A stretch of 64,000 nucleotides of DNA, from NCBI GenBank assembly GCA_017631315.1, contig JAGBTN010000018.1:187555-251554 (forward strand), written 5' to 3'. Position 1 is the stretch's first letter; each line of letters starts with the position of its first letter. The notes under the pieces are model-generated. The model worked only from the letters and a program-made list of their open reading frames with translations. It was not told the DNA's origin and made no database searches. This stretch comes from Bacteroidaceae bacterium. Its GTDB lineage: Bacteria; Bacteroidota; Bacteroidia; Bacteroidales; Bacteroidaceae. Positions 7,504 to 14,622 of the stretch are shown here, piece after piece. The position numbers were made by a program, and so were the translations under genes.

Positions 7504-8196
7504 ATGCCCGACCGTCACTACAGCAAGACCATTGAGCAACATCTGCTTCAACCCTTGAAGGAGGCCGATTCTGAAGGACTCGTACGACTGCTTTCGTCGT
7601 TCTCCAGAAGTGAGCAGCGCACTGCTGGCTATATGCTTGGAGAGCGTTTGTTGCTGGATTGCCCTGCCGAGCTGTACTGGCAGATGACGGAGGCTCTTGT
7701 GTGTTATGACAGCAAGGCATATCTTATCACACTGATGAAGACGTTTCTCCTGCGTTTGAGTCGGGGCACGGCATCGCTTTCCGATGTGCCTTTCGGGCGT
7801 CTTGCAGCAGGTTTCAATGAGGTGGAAAGGCAGAAGGTGGCACTGCTTCTGTTGCCCGAACTCGAGCAGCCGAAACAGGTGGAACAACTTTTCCAACTTC
7901 TTGGCCTTGCCAAGGGACGTGAGCAGCTGGTCTATTTGATTCGTGTAGACACTTTGCCTTGCCTTTTTCTCTTGCTCCGTTCCCTGCGTTATGTGGAACA
8001 CGATAGGGCAGAAGTCTTGAAGGTTGCCCGCCAACTCATGAAGCGCGGCAGTGGTTGCAGTTTCAATCTTGCCAGCATTGTCAAGGTGGCATTTGGCCTC
8101 GATGAACTCTCGGGCACATTCTCTCTCCGCCTTCAACCCTACCAGATTGCAAGGCTCGAACAGTCGTACGAAGCATTCTGCCAAAGTGTGGGCTGA
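7504..8196 (+). CDS. Helical protein of unknown function
   Basis: 230 residues with no signal peptide or membrane helix. Composition is leucine-, glutamine- and arginine-rich, with regular amphipathic helices (IEQHLLQPLKEADSEGLVRL, ERQKVALLLLPELEQPKQVE), suggesting an all-alpha repeat-like fold. I do not recognise the family. Codon use and length support a real gene, and the reverse frame has no known motif. It stands alone after the tRNA terminator and is followed one base later by repeat array B. Confidence 0.65.
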   Translation: MPDRHYSKTIEQHLLQPLKEADSEGLVRLLSSFSRSEQRTAGYMLGERLLLDCPAELYWQMTEALVCYDSKAYLITLMKTFLLRLSRGTASLSDVPFGRLAAGFNEVERQKVALLLLPELEQPKQVEQLFQLLGLAKGREQLVYLIRVDTLPCLFLLLRSLRYVEHDRAEVLKVARQLMKRGSGCSFNLASIVKVAFGLDELSGTFSLRLQPYQIARLEQSYEAFCQSVG

Positions 8197-8282
8197 AACT
8201 ATACGTGTATAGTTGGCAAACTTAACGTGTTAAGTTTACAAAGTTAACGTGTTAAGTCGGGCAACTTAACGTGTGTCGTTTG
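8197..8282 (+). repeat. 22-bp dyad repeat array B
   Basis: Four units with CGTG starting at 8204, 8226, 8248 and 8270, each exactly 22 bp apart, beginning directly after a stop codon. The first unit has arms ACTATA/TATAGT and the second ACTTAA/TTAAGT, both perfectly complementary around the same CGTG. Orientation is +, as in all other arrays. It ends about 40 bp before the pgm -33 box. Confidence 0.95.
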
Positions 8283-8322
8283 GAGTCGATGCCTGTTGTG
8301 TTGAAAAAAGAGCCTCTTTTCT

Positions 8323-8353
8323 TTTGTTTTCCTGCCAATATGTTGTATCTTTG
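8323..8353 (+). promoter_or_regulatory. pgm promoter
   Basis: TTTG (8323-8326), a 19-bp spacer and TATCTTTG (8346-8353). The predicted start near 8360 leaves a leader of about 33 nt before the ATG at 8393. Confidence 0.8.
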
Positions 8354-8392
8354 TCCCCAAAATAAATTAGGAACAAACAAATACGAAAATTT

Positions 8393-10141
8393 ATGGATAT
8401 ACAGCTTATCAAAGATTGCGAAGCCAAGGCACAGGCCTGGCTCGACTCTCCCTATTACGACGAAGAGACAAAGGCGGAAATCGCTGCCATGTTGCAAGAC
8501 GAGGACAAGACAGCCCTTGTGGATGCTTTCTATCAGAGCCTCGAGTTCGGCACAGGCGGTCTTCGTGGCATTATGGGCGCAGGCACCAACCGCATGAACA
8601 AGTACATCGTCGGCATGGCCACACAAGGTTTTGCCAATTACATCAATAGACAACGGACAACAGACAACGGACAACAGTTGAGCGTTGTTGTGGGTCACGA
8701 CTGCCGTAACAATGGCCGCCTCTATGCAGAGACGGTAGCCAATATCTTCAGTGCCAACGGCATAAAGGTTTATCTCTTCGAGAGCCTTCGTCCAACTCCG
8801 GAGGTTAGTTTTGCCATCCGTCAGCTTGGTGCAAAGGCTGGTGTGAACGTAACAGCCAGCCACAACCCCAAGGAATACAACGGCTACAAGGCTTATTGGG
8901 AAGACGGCGCACAGGTACTTGCTCCGCACGATACGGGCATCATCGACGAGGTGAACAAAGTGAAAATCGAGGATGTTAAGTTCGAAGGCAACCCCGATCT
9001 CATCGAGATCATTGGTGGCGAAATGGACTACGACTACATGACAGCCGTTAAGGAAGCCATGATAGACCAGGATGTCATCCTTCGCCAGAAAGACCTCAAC
9101 ATTGTCTACAGCGCAATGCACGGCACAGGTCGCCTCATCGTTCCCCTCTGCCTTCGCAGTTGGGGCTTCCAGAACATCCATGTTGTGCCCGAGCAGATGG
9201 TTGTGGACGGCAACTTCCCAACCGTCGTAAGTCCTAATCCCGAGAACGCCGAGGCCATGACTCTGGGCATGAAACTCGGTACGAAACTCAATGCCGACCT
9301 CGTTGTTGCCACCGACCCCGATGCCGACCGTCTTGCTATCGTCTGCCGCGACAGCAAGGGCGAGTGGACCATCATCAATGGCAACCAGACCTGCATGATG
9401 TTCTGCTACTACATCATCAAGAATAAGATTGCCCTCGGACAACTCCAGCCCACCGACTTCCTCGTTAAGACCATCGTTTCAACAGAAGTCATTACCGAGA
9501 TGGCGAAGAAGAACAACATCGAACTTCGCGACTGCTATACAGGCTTCAAGTGGATTGCCCGCGAGATTGCACTCAGCGAAGGCAAACAGAAGTACATTGG
9601 CGGCGGCGAAGAGAGTTTCGGCTTCCTGCCCTTCGACAAGGTGCGCGACAAGGACGCTCCGGCAAGCATCTGCCTCATCTGCGAGATTGCCGCTTGGGCT
9701 CGCGACAATGGCATGACGCTCTACGACCTCCTGATGCAAATCTATCTCGAGTACGGTTTCAGTTTCGAACACACTGTCAATGTCGTTAAGCCCGGCAAGA
9801 CAGGTGCCGACGAAATCAAGGCCATGATGGAAGACTTCCGCAACAACCCCATCACCGAGATTGCCGGCAGTAAGGTGGTTCTCGCCAAAGACTTCAAGAC
9901 ACTCAAGGCTCGCGATGGCGAAGGCAAAGAGACAGACCTCGACATGCCTGCAACAAGCAACGTGCTCCAGTACTTCTGCGAGGACGGCACAAAGGTTAGC
10001 GTTCGTCCCAGCGGCACGGAACCCAAGATTAAGTTCTACCTCGAAATCAAGGACACAATGGGTTGTGCCAACTGCTATGCCTCTTGCGTAGAGAAGGCAA
10101 AGGCAAAGGTCGAAGAGATAAAGAAGTCCATGAGAATTTGA
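8393..10141 (+). CDS. Phosphoglucomutase/phosphomannomutase
   Basis: 582 residues of the alpha-D-phosphohexomutase family, interconverting hexose 1- and 6-phosphates for nucleotide-sugar and glycogen metabolism. The catalytic serine motif TASHNPKEYNGYKAYW lies near residue 155, the metal loop TDPDADRLAIVC near residue 305, the sugar loop GGGEESFGF near residue 405 and the phosphate loop RPSGTEPKIKFYLE near residue 540. A perfect 14-bp tandem repeat at 8648-8675 encodes the low-complexity stretch RQRTTDNGQQ between two conserved segments, which looks like an in-frame insertion. The TGA stop overlaps the start of a GC-rich palindromic repeat. Confidence 0.94.
   Translation: MDIQLIKDCEAKAQAWLDSPYYDEETKAEIAAMLQDEDKTALVDAFYQSLEFGTGGLRGIMGAGTNRMNKYIVGMATQGFANYINRQRTTDNGQQLSVVVGHDCRNNGRLYAETVANIFSANGIKVYLFESLRPTPEVSFAIRQLGAKAGVNVTASHNPKEYNGYKAYWEDGAQVLAPHDTGIIDEVNKVKIEDVKFEGNPDLIEIIGGEMDYDYMTAVKEAMIDQDVILRQKDLNIVYSAMHGTGRLIVPLCLRSWGFQNIHVVPEQMVVDGNFPTVVSPNPENAEAMTLGMKLGTKLNADLVVATDPDADRLAIVCRDSKGEWTIINGNQTCMMFCYYIIKNKIALGQLQPTDFLVKTIVSTEVITEMAKKNNIELRDCYTGFKWIAREIALSEGKQKYIGGGEESFGFLPFDKVRDKDAPASICLICEIAAWARDNGMTLYDLLMQIYLEYGFSFEHTVNVVKPGKTGADEIKAMMEDFRNNPITEIAGSKVVLAKDFKTLKARDGEGKETDLDMPATSNVLQYFCEDGTKVSVRPSGTEPKIKFYLEIKDTMGCANCYASCVEKAKAKVEEIKKSMRI
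8648..8675 (+). repeat. 14-bp tandem duplication inside pgm
   Basis: AGACAACGGACAAC occurs twice head to tail (8648-8661, 8662-8675) within coding sequence. It codes for a polar loop between MATQGFANYIN and VVVGHDCRNN. The sequence resembles intergenic filler more than enzyme coding sequence. Confidence 0.8.
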
Positions 10142-10174
10142 CCCCCCCGGCCCCCTTTAGGGGGAGAAAGGGGT
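10140..10174 (+). repeat. GC-rich palindromic repeat, copy 1 (after pgm)
   Basis: GACCCCCC...CCCCCTTTAGGGGGA followed by GAAAGGGG. It begins inside the pgm stop codon. Its inverse recurs at 10213-10237, so copies 1 and 2 face each other across the nudC start. Confidence 0.8.
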
Positions 10175-10184
10175 TTCCCTATTT

Positions 10185-10997
10185 ATGCTTGAAGTTAATG
10201 ATAAAAAGAAGTTCCCCCTAAAGGGGGTTAGGGGGTCTGCTTACTTCCTCTTCTGCAAGGGGGACATCCTTCTCACCAAAGAAGGAACAGTCCCCTTTGG
10301 CATTTCTGCCCCTATAGAACTGAAGCCCTGGGAAGTGGTCACAAGGTTAAGCCTCCCTCCTCGGGGGGAGGTTGGGAGGGGGGCTATTGTCGCCTCTCTT
10401 TCTCATCCCGTTACCGACCGTCCCGACCTTCAGATGGTGCCGCTTCGCAAAACATTTCACATCCTTTCGCCCGAGGACTATCAACTTGCAGGCAAGTGTG
10501 CCGAGTTGGTTTACTTCCATCATAACTCGAAGTTCTGTGGCGTTTGTGGTGGCGAGATGAAGTGGCAAACGGAAATCAGCAAGCAGTGCCGTGAGTGTGG
10601 CAAAGAACTTTGGCCCAGCCTTGCAACAGCCATCATTGTCCGCGTGACGAGGGGAGACGAGATCCTGATGGTGCATGCCCATACTTTTCGCGACCGTCAC
10701 TATGGTCTTGTGGCAGGCTTTGTGGAGACAGGCGAAACGCTCGAAGACTGCGTCCGTCGTGAAGTCTGGGAGGAGACACACCTGCACATCACCAACATCC
10801 TTTACTTTGGTTCGCAGTCGTGGCCCTATCCAAGCGGACTGATGGTAGGCTTCACGGCAGATTACCTCTCGGGCGAACTGCAGTTGCAAAAAGCCGAACT
10901 CTCCGACGGTGGCTGGTACAAAAGAGACAACCTCCCCTGCTTGCCCGACCCATCCTCCATCGCCTATCGCCTCATACAAGATTGGCTCGAAGTTTGA
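10185..10997 (+). CDS. nudC: NADH pyrophosphatase / NAD-RNA decapping Nudix hydrolase
   Basis: 270 residues. A zinc ribbon (CGVCGGEM ... CRECGKEL, about residues 113-140) precedes a Nudix domain with box GFVETGETLEDCVRREVWEE (about 181-200). The NudC-specific SQSWPYPSGLM follows. NudC cleaves NADH and removes NAD caps from RNA. Two stretches of the protein are encoded by a dispersed GC-rich palindrome: KFPLKGVRGS near the N-terminus (DNA 10213-10237) and LPPRGEVGRG (DNA 10347-10385). Both lie outside the catalytic modules and keep the frame. The start at 10185 sits 44 bp after pgm; the two genes are probably cotranscribed. Confidence 0.92.
   Translation: MLEVNDKKKFPLKGVRGSAYFLFCKGDILLTKEGTVPFGISAPIELKPWEVVTRLSLPPRGEVGRGAIVASLSHPVTDRPDLQMVPLRKTFHILSPEDYQLAGKCAELVYFHHNSKFCGVCGGEMKWQTEISKQCRECGKELWPSLATAIIVRVTRGDEILMVHAHTFRDRHYGLVAGFVETGETLEDCVRREVWEETHLHITNILYFGSQSWPYPSGLMVGFTADYLSGELQLQKAELSDGGWYKRDNLPCLPDPSSIAYRLIQDWLEV
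10213..10237 (-). repeat. GC-rich palindromic repeat, copy 2 (inside nudC)
   Basis: CCCCCTAAAGGGGG followed by TTAGGGGGTC, the reverse complement of the family form seen at 10140. It is translated in frame as FPLKGVRGS in the N-terminal part of NudC. Confidence 0.8.
10347..10385 (-). repeat. GC-rich palindromic repeat, copy 3 (inside nudC)
   Basis: GCCTCCCTCCTCGGGGGGAG followed by GTTGGGAGGGGGC. On the minus strand it matches the form at 30425 (GCCTCC...AACCTCCCCC...AGGGAG). It is translated as SLPPRGEVGRGA in a variable region of NudC before the zinc ribbon. Confidence 0.75.
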
Positions 10998-11023
10998 TGA
11001 ATGACTATATAATATAAAGATGT

Positions 11024-13219
11024 ATGAGAACAGGATATAAAATGAATATGTTTACAGATAAGGCATACTGTTTCCTTTTACGTATTAGGATGTTCCTTGT
11101 ATGCTATTTTGCAGCGTTCTCTTTGTTTGCCCAACAATCGAGGTCTGCCTATGTTGGGCAGAGTGTATTGTTCAGCGCACCGAGCACTCCTGCCAATACG
11201 GCTTTGAGTACTTCTGCATGGGGGTGCTATGGTGGAAATGTAACTTTGGAAGAGCAAAGAGTAGGAACAAGCGTGTATGGTGTAAAGGCAACAATCAATT
11301 CCTATTTTACCGGTACGGCAGAGATTCGTTGTGATTATTATTACTATTGGTACGACAATTATGGAGCAATGCATCAAAATAGGGCGACAACTTATTTTTA
11401 TTTAAGTTGTAATCCTGTAAATACGCGCTTGAATACCACAAATATGCAGCTTAATGTTGGAGAAGGTGCATGGTTGGAGTATTCATTAAGTCCATCCATT
11501 AGCCCAACTCCTACGGTTCGCATGTATTCCAGTAACTCCAATGTTGCTACGGTAAACAGCAATGGTTATGTCTATGCCGTAGGTCCGGGCAGTTGTGTCA
11601 TCACGGTAGAAAATAGTGCAGGCCCTCCCGTTACTTGTCAGGTTCGTGTAAATAAGGTTGACCCAACAAGTGTCTCTCTTCCTGCTCCAAGCCCTATATA
11701 CATTGGACAAACCGTAAAGCTAACTCCCCAACTTTATCCAGCCAATGCCCAAACAACCTATTCTTGGCGTAGCGGCAATACTACAGTCGCAGAGGTAAGT
11801 GGAGGCTCTGTGACGGGACGTGCCGTAGGCACTGCACGCATTACTGTTACAACTGCCAACGGTCTTGCAGCATCGTGCGATGTGGAGGTATATAAGCCTG
11901 TTCCTTCCAGTGTAAGTCTCAATAAGACTTCGCTCCGTTTACCTGTTGGAGGTACTGAAACACTTACTTATAAAGTTTCTCCGTCGTATGCTATCTATTC
12001 GGTGTCTTGGAAGAGCGATGCTCCTGATGTTGTTTCGGTGAGCAATGGACGTCTGGAGGCAAAAACTCCGGGCGAGGCAAACATTACTGTTACCACAGAT
12101 AACGGAAAGGTATCCACCTGTAAGGTGACGGTTCCCAAAGAGCCGATGGAGGTGTCCATAATCCCGGACGAATTGGAACTTCTTATGGGTAGAACCAAGA
12201 CGCTTACATGCTCATTTGTTCCCACAGATGCTGCTACGTCAAGTTTGACGTGGAAGAGTAGCAATCCAGAAGTTGCTTCAATTAACCAATCTGGTGTTGT
12301 CTCTGCATTACGGCCAGGAGAGGCAACATTGACGGCTACCACGCACAATGGTATTGTCGGTCAATGTCAGATTGTTGTGCCATTGCCGCTTTTTCAACTC
12401 TTTGTCTGGACAAAGGCCGGTATCAAGACAGGATACCTTTCTACAGACAAACCACAATTCAGCCTCGAAGGCGACATCGTACATTTCAGCACAGATCGGT
12501 TATCAATAGATATTCATCGTGATACGCTCGACAAGTTCACTCTTGAGCAGGTGTTGCCCGAACATCCCCAAAGTTTATCCATTTCCGAGAATGTAATGCT
12601 TGAACTTGGTGCAGGCAGACAACTTGATATCAGTTTTATGCCCACAGATGCAAAGACAGAACTGACATGGTTTAATGATAATCCCGAGGTTGTGAGTGTT
12701 ACTAAGGGTGGATTTATAAAGGGTCTTGCAGTAGGCGATGCGAACTTGATGGTTCAAACGTCCAATGGATTGCGTGCCACTTGTCGTGTTACTGTGCCAG
12801 AACCTTTTTTACGTTTCTATGTTTGGCTTCGCAGTGGTGAGGTGCACGGCTATGATTTAGAAGAACGTCCAGAGGTGAAGATTGGCGAAACAGTCTTTAC
12901 GCTACATTCGGCAAAACATACCGTAGAGTATCAGGCAGACAATGTCTTATATTTTACTTTGCAGGATGCAGCAGTGAATGACCCGGATGGGATTTCCCTA
13001 CCAGAAGCAACGAGCAAGATGCAGTTCAAGGAAGGAGAATTACAGTTGACAGGCTGTACACCTAACAGCGCAGTAAGTGTTTATGACATGGCAGGCTTGC
13101 TTGTGCAGACAGTTCAGACTGATGCCAATGGCAATCTTTCCCTTTCTCTGAATACTTTACGATCTGCTATATACATAATAAAGACAAATAATACAACATT
13201 TAAAATACAGAAACGATGA
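11024..13219 (+). CDS. Secreted BIG2-repeat protein with C-terminal sorting tail
   Basis: 731 residues. A signal peptide (MFLVCYFAAFSLFAQ) starts after about 20 residues, so the true start may be 11042 or 11090 instead of 11024. About five bacterial Ig-like (BIG2) domains are recognisable by repeated SxNxxVATV-like strands and GxAxITVTTxNG endings, four between about 135 and 455 and one near 520-600. Two copies of a short module with YVWLRSGEVHGYDL / FVWTKAGIKTGYL follow Ig domains. The end (VSVYDMAGLLVQTVQ ... IYIIK) resembles a type IX secretion sorting domain. Likely a surface adhesin or scaffold; no catalytic motif seen. Overlaps the next gene by 4 bp. Confidence 0.85.
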   Translation: MRTGYKMNMFTDKAYCFLLRIRMFLVCYFAAFSLFAQQSRSAYVGQSVLFSAPSTPANTALSTSAWGCYGGNVTLEEQRVGTSVYGVKATINSYFTGTAEIRCDYYYYWYDNYGAMHQNRATTYFYLSCNPVNTRLNTTNMQLNVGEGAWLEYSLSPSISPTPTVRMYSSNSNVATVNSNGYVYAVGPGSCVITVENSAGPPVTCQVRVNKVDPTSVSLPAPSPIYIGQTVKLTPQLYPANAQTTYSWRSGNTTVAEVSGGSVTGRAVGTARITVTTANGLAASCDVEVYKPVPSSVSLNKTSLRLPVGGTETLTYKVSPSYAIYSVSWKSDAPDVVSVSNGRLEAKTPGEANITVTTDNGKVSTCKVTVPKEPMEVSIIPDELELLMGRTKTLTCSFVPTDAATSSLTWKSSNPEVASINQSGVVSALRPGEATLTATTHNGIVGQCQIVVPLPLFQLFVWTKAGIKTGYLSTDKPQFSLEGDIVHFSTDRLSIDIHRDTLDKFTLEQVLPEHPQSLSISENVMLELGAGRQLDISFMPTDAKTELTWFNDNPEVVSVTKGGFIKGLAVGDANLMVQTSNGLRATCRVTVPEPFLRFYVWLRSGEVHGYDLEERPEVKIGETVFTLHSAKHTVEYQADNVLYFTLQDAAVNDPDGISLPEATSKMQFKEGELQLTGCTPNSAVSVYDMAGLLVQTVQTDANGNLSLSLNTLRSAIYIIKTNNTTFKIQKR

Positions 13220-14001
13220 AACAGACATTTATTAAGAGTCTTTGCCTCGCCATGTTGTGGTGTGGCATTGCGATGCAGGTTTCGGCACAAGGCATTGTCG
13301 TAAACAAAACGGATGGAACGAAGGTCTATTATAAGGCATCGGAAGTCCAAAGTGTGGGTGTTTATGGCTATGGCGAGGAACCTGAACCGGATATTGACGA
13401 TACATTGGATGGTCATGATTATGTCGACCTCGGTTTGCCTTCTGGTACACTGTGGGCGACTTGCAATGTAGGCGCATCAAGTCCTGAAGAATATGGTGAT
13501 TACTTTGCCTGGGGCGAAACCCAGCCTAAAACGTCATACAACTGGAGTACCTATAAGTACAGCAAGGGCGATGCTAGTAAAATGACAAAGTACTGCACAA
13601 GTAGTAGTTACGGCTCAGTTGACAACAAGACTGAACTCGAACCGTCTGACGATGCTGCCATAGCAAACTGGGGTAGCGGTTGGCAGATGCCGAGTTTTGA
13701 ACAGTGCAGAGAACTCTACAATAGCAGTTACACCACCACGACATGGACAACAATGAATGGTGTCTATGGCTATGAGATAACAAGCAAGAGCAATGGCAAT
13801 AGTATTTTCTTTCCGGCTGCCGGTTATCGCTCCGAGGCGAGCCTCAAAAATGCAGGTAGCTACGGCTACTGTTGGTCGCGTTCGCTCGGGAACTACAGCT
13901 ACGGCGCTTATGAACTGTACTTCTATTCCAGCAGTTTTTGGACGAACTACGACAGCCGCTACTTCGGCCGTAGCGTTCGCCCCGTCCGTGTGAAGAAGTA
14001 A
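13216..14001 (+). CDS. Secreted FISUMP-domain protein
   Basis: 261 residues with signal peptide (LCLAMLWCGIAMQVSAQ). Residues about 26-50 (GIVVNKTDGTKVYYKASEV) form the same short module seen twice in the upstream protein. From about residue 66 comes a FISUMP-type domain (YVDLGLPSGTLWATCNVGAS, YFAWGET) ending in an aromatic, serine-rich C-lectin-like terminus (YYxFGRSVRPVRVKK type). The ATG overlaps the previous stop (ATGA), so the pair is translationally coupled and probably secreted together. Role unknown; ligand binding at the surface is plausible. The last ~45 codons are notably rich in TAC, AGC and GGC. Confidence 0.82.
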   Translation: MKQTFIKSLCLAMLWCGIAMQVSAQGIVVNKTDGTKVYYKASEVQSVGVYGYGEEPEPDIDDTLDGHDYVDLGLPSGTLWATCNVGASSPEEYGDYFAWGETQPKTSYNWSTYKYSKGDASKMTKYCTSSSYGSVDNKTELEPSDDAAIANWGSGWQMPSFEQCRELYNSSYTTTTWTTMNGVYGYEITSKSNGNSIFFPAAGYRSEASLKNAGSYGYCWSRSLGNYSYGAYELYFYSSSFWTNYDSRYFGRSVRPVRVKK

Positions 14002-14026
14002 CGTCATCGCATAAGTGAACCAACCC

Positions 14027-14148
14027 CTGCAGTCCACTTGCCCCAACGGACGCGTCCGTTGGGCAAAGTTCACGTGTGAAGTTGCCCGACTTTACGTGTG
14101 AAGTTTGCCAACTTCTCTGCAGTAAATGGCAAAGTTCTCTTGTGGCCT
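14027..14148 (+). repeat. 22-bp dyad repeat array C
   Basis: Core CGTG at 14073 and 14095. A unit with CGCG in the same phase (14051) forms a perfect 20-bp palindrome with arms CCAACGGA/TCCGTTGG, and two decayed units (CTGC 14117, CTTG 14139) keep the 22-bp phase. The arms of the 14051 unit share little sequence with the others, yet position and symmetry are kept. It lies between the FISUMP gene and the rpmE2 promoter. Confidence 0.9.
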
Positions 14149-14221
14149 GAATAATATATGGTTGCAATAGGGGCGCGGATGTTCGTTTGAATGGATATAG
14201 CATCATTTCCTTTTGGAAAAA

Positions 14222-14253
14222 TTTGGTGCTTTAGAAAATATGTTGTACCTTTG
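14222..14253 (+). promoter_or_regulatory. rpmE2 promoter
   Basis: TTTG (14222-14225), a 20-bp spacer and TACCTTTG (14246-14253), a perfect consensus. The leader to the ATG at 14329 is about 70 nt. Confidence 0.85.
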
Positions 14254-14328
14254 CAGCGCAAATTGGTATTAATCCGCCCCTTATCTACTTCCAGCGAAGG
14301 AAACTCGGGGGCACAAAAACAAAACAAA

Positions 14329-14580
14329 ATGAAAGAAGGACTTCATCCCGAAAACTATCGCCCCGTAGTGTTCAAGGACATGAGCAACGGCGATATGTTC
14401 CTCAGCCGCTCTACGGCAAAGACAAACGACACCATCGAGTTCGAAGGCGAAACTTATCCCCTCTACAAGCTCGAAATCAGTAACACTTCTCACCCCTTCT
14501 ACACTGGTAAGAGCAAGCTGGTTGACACCGCTGGTCGCGTAGATAAGTTCATGAGCCGCTACTCTCGCGCTAAGAAGTAA
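14329..14580 (+). CDS. rpmE2: 50S ribosomal protein L31 type B
   Basis: 83 residues, the normal length. [20 protein letters not shown] and [20 protein letters not shown] are typical. The zinc-binding CxxC pairs of type A L31 are absent, so this is the zinc-independent form. An in-frame ATG far upstream (14191) lies before the promoter and is not used. A strong hairpin at 14650-14685 is probably its terminator, although it falls inside the next reading frame. Confidence 0.97.
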   Translation: MKEGLHPENYRPVVFKDMSNGDMFLSRSTAKTNDTIEFEGETYPLYKLEISNTSHPFYTGKSKLVDTAGRVDKFMSRYSRAKK

Positions 14581-14622
14581 GAAGTACGTCCCTCTAAACT
14601 CCCGCCGAAAAGGGAGATATAG

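Noticed and set aside
8197-8282. CRISPR array
   Set aside because: The 22-bp units follow each other without unique spacers, repeats are degenerate, and no cas gene is present.
8252-9442. 396-codon open frame antisense to pgm
   Set aside because: It lies opposite a clearly conserved enzyme, and its translation has no recognisable domain.
13216-14001. Complete diversity-generating retroelement
   Set aside because: No reverse transcriptase, accessory gene or template repeat was found in the window; only the possible target is noted.
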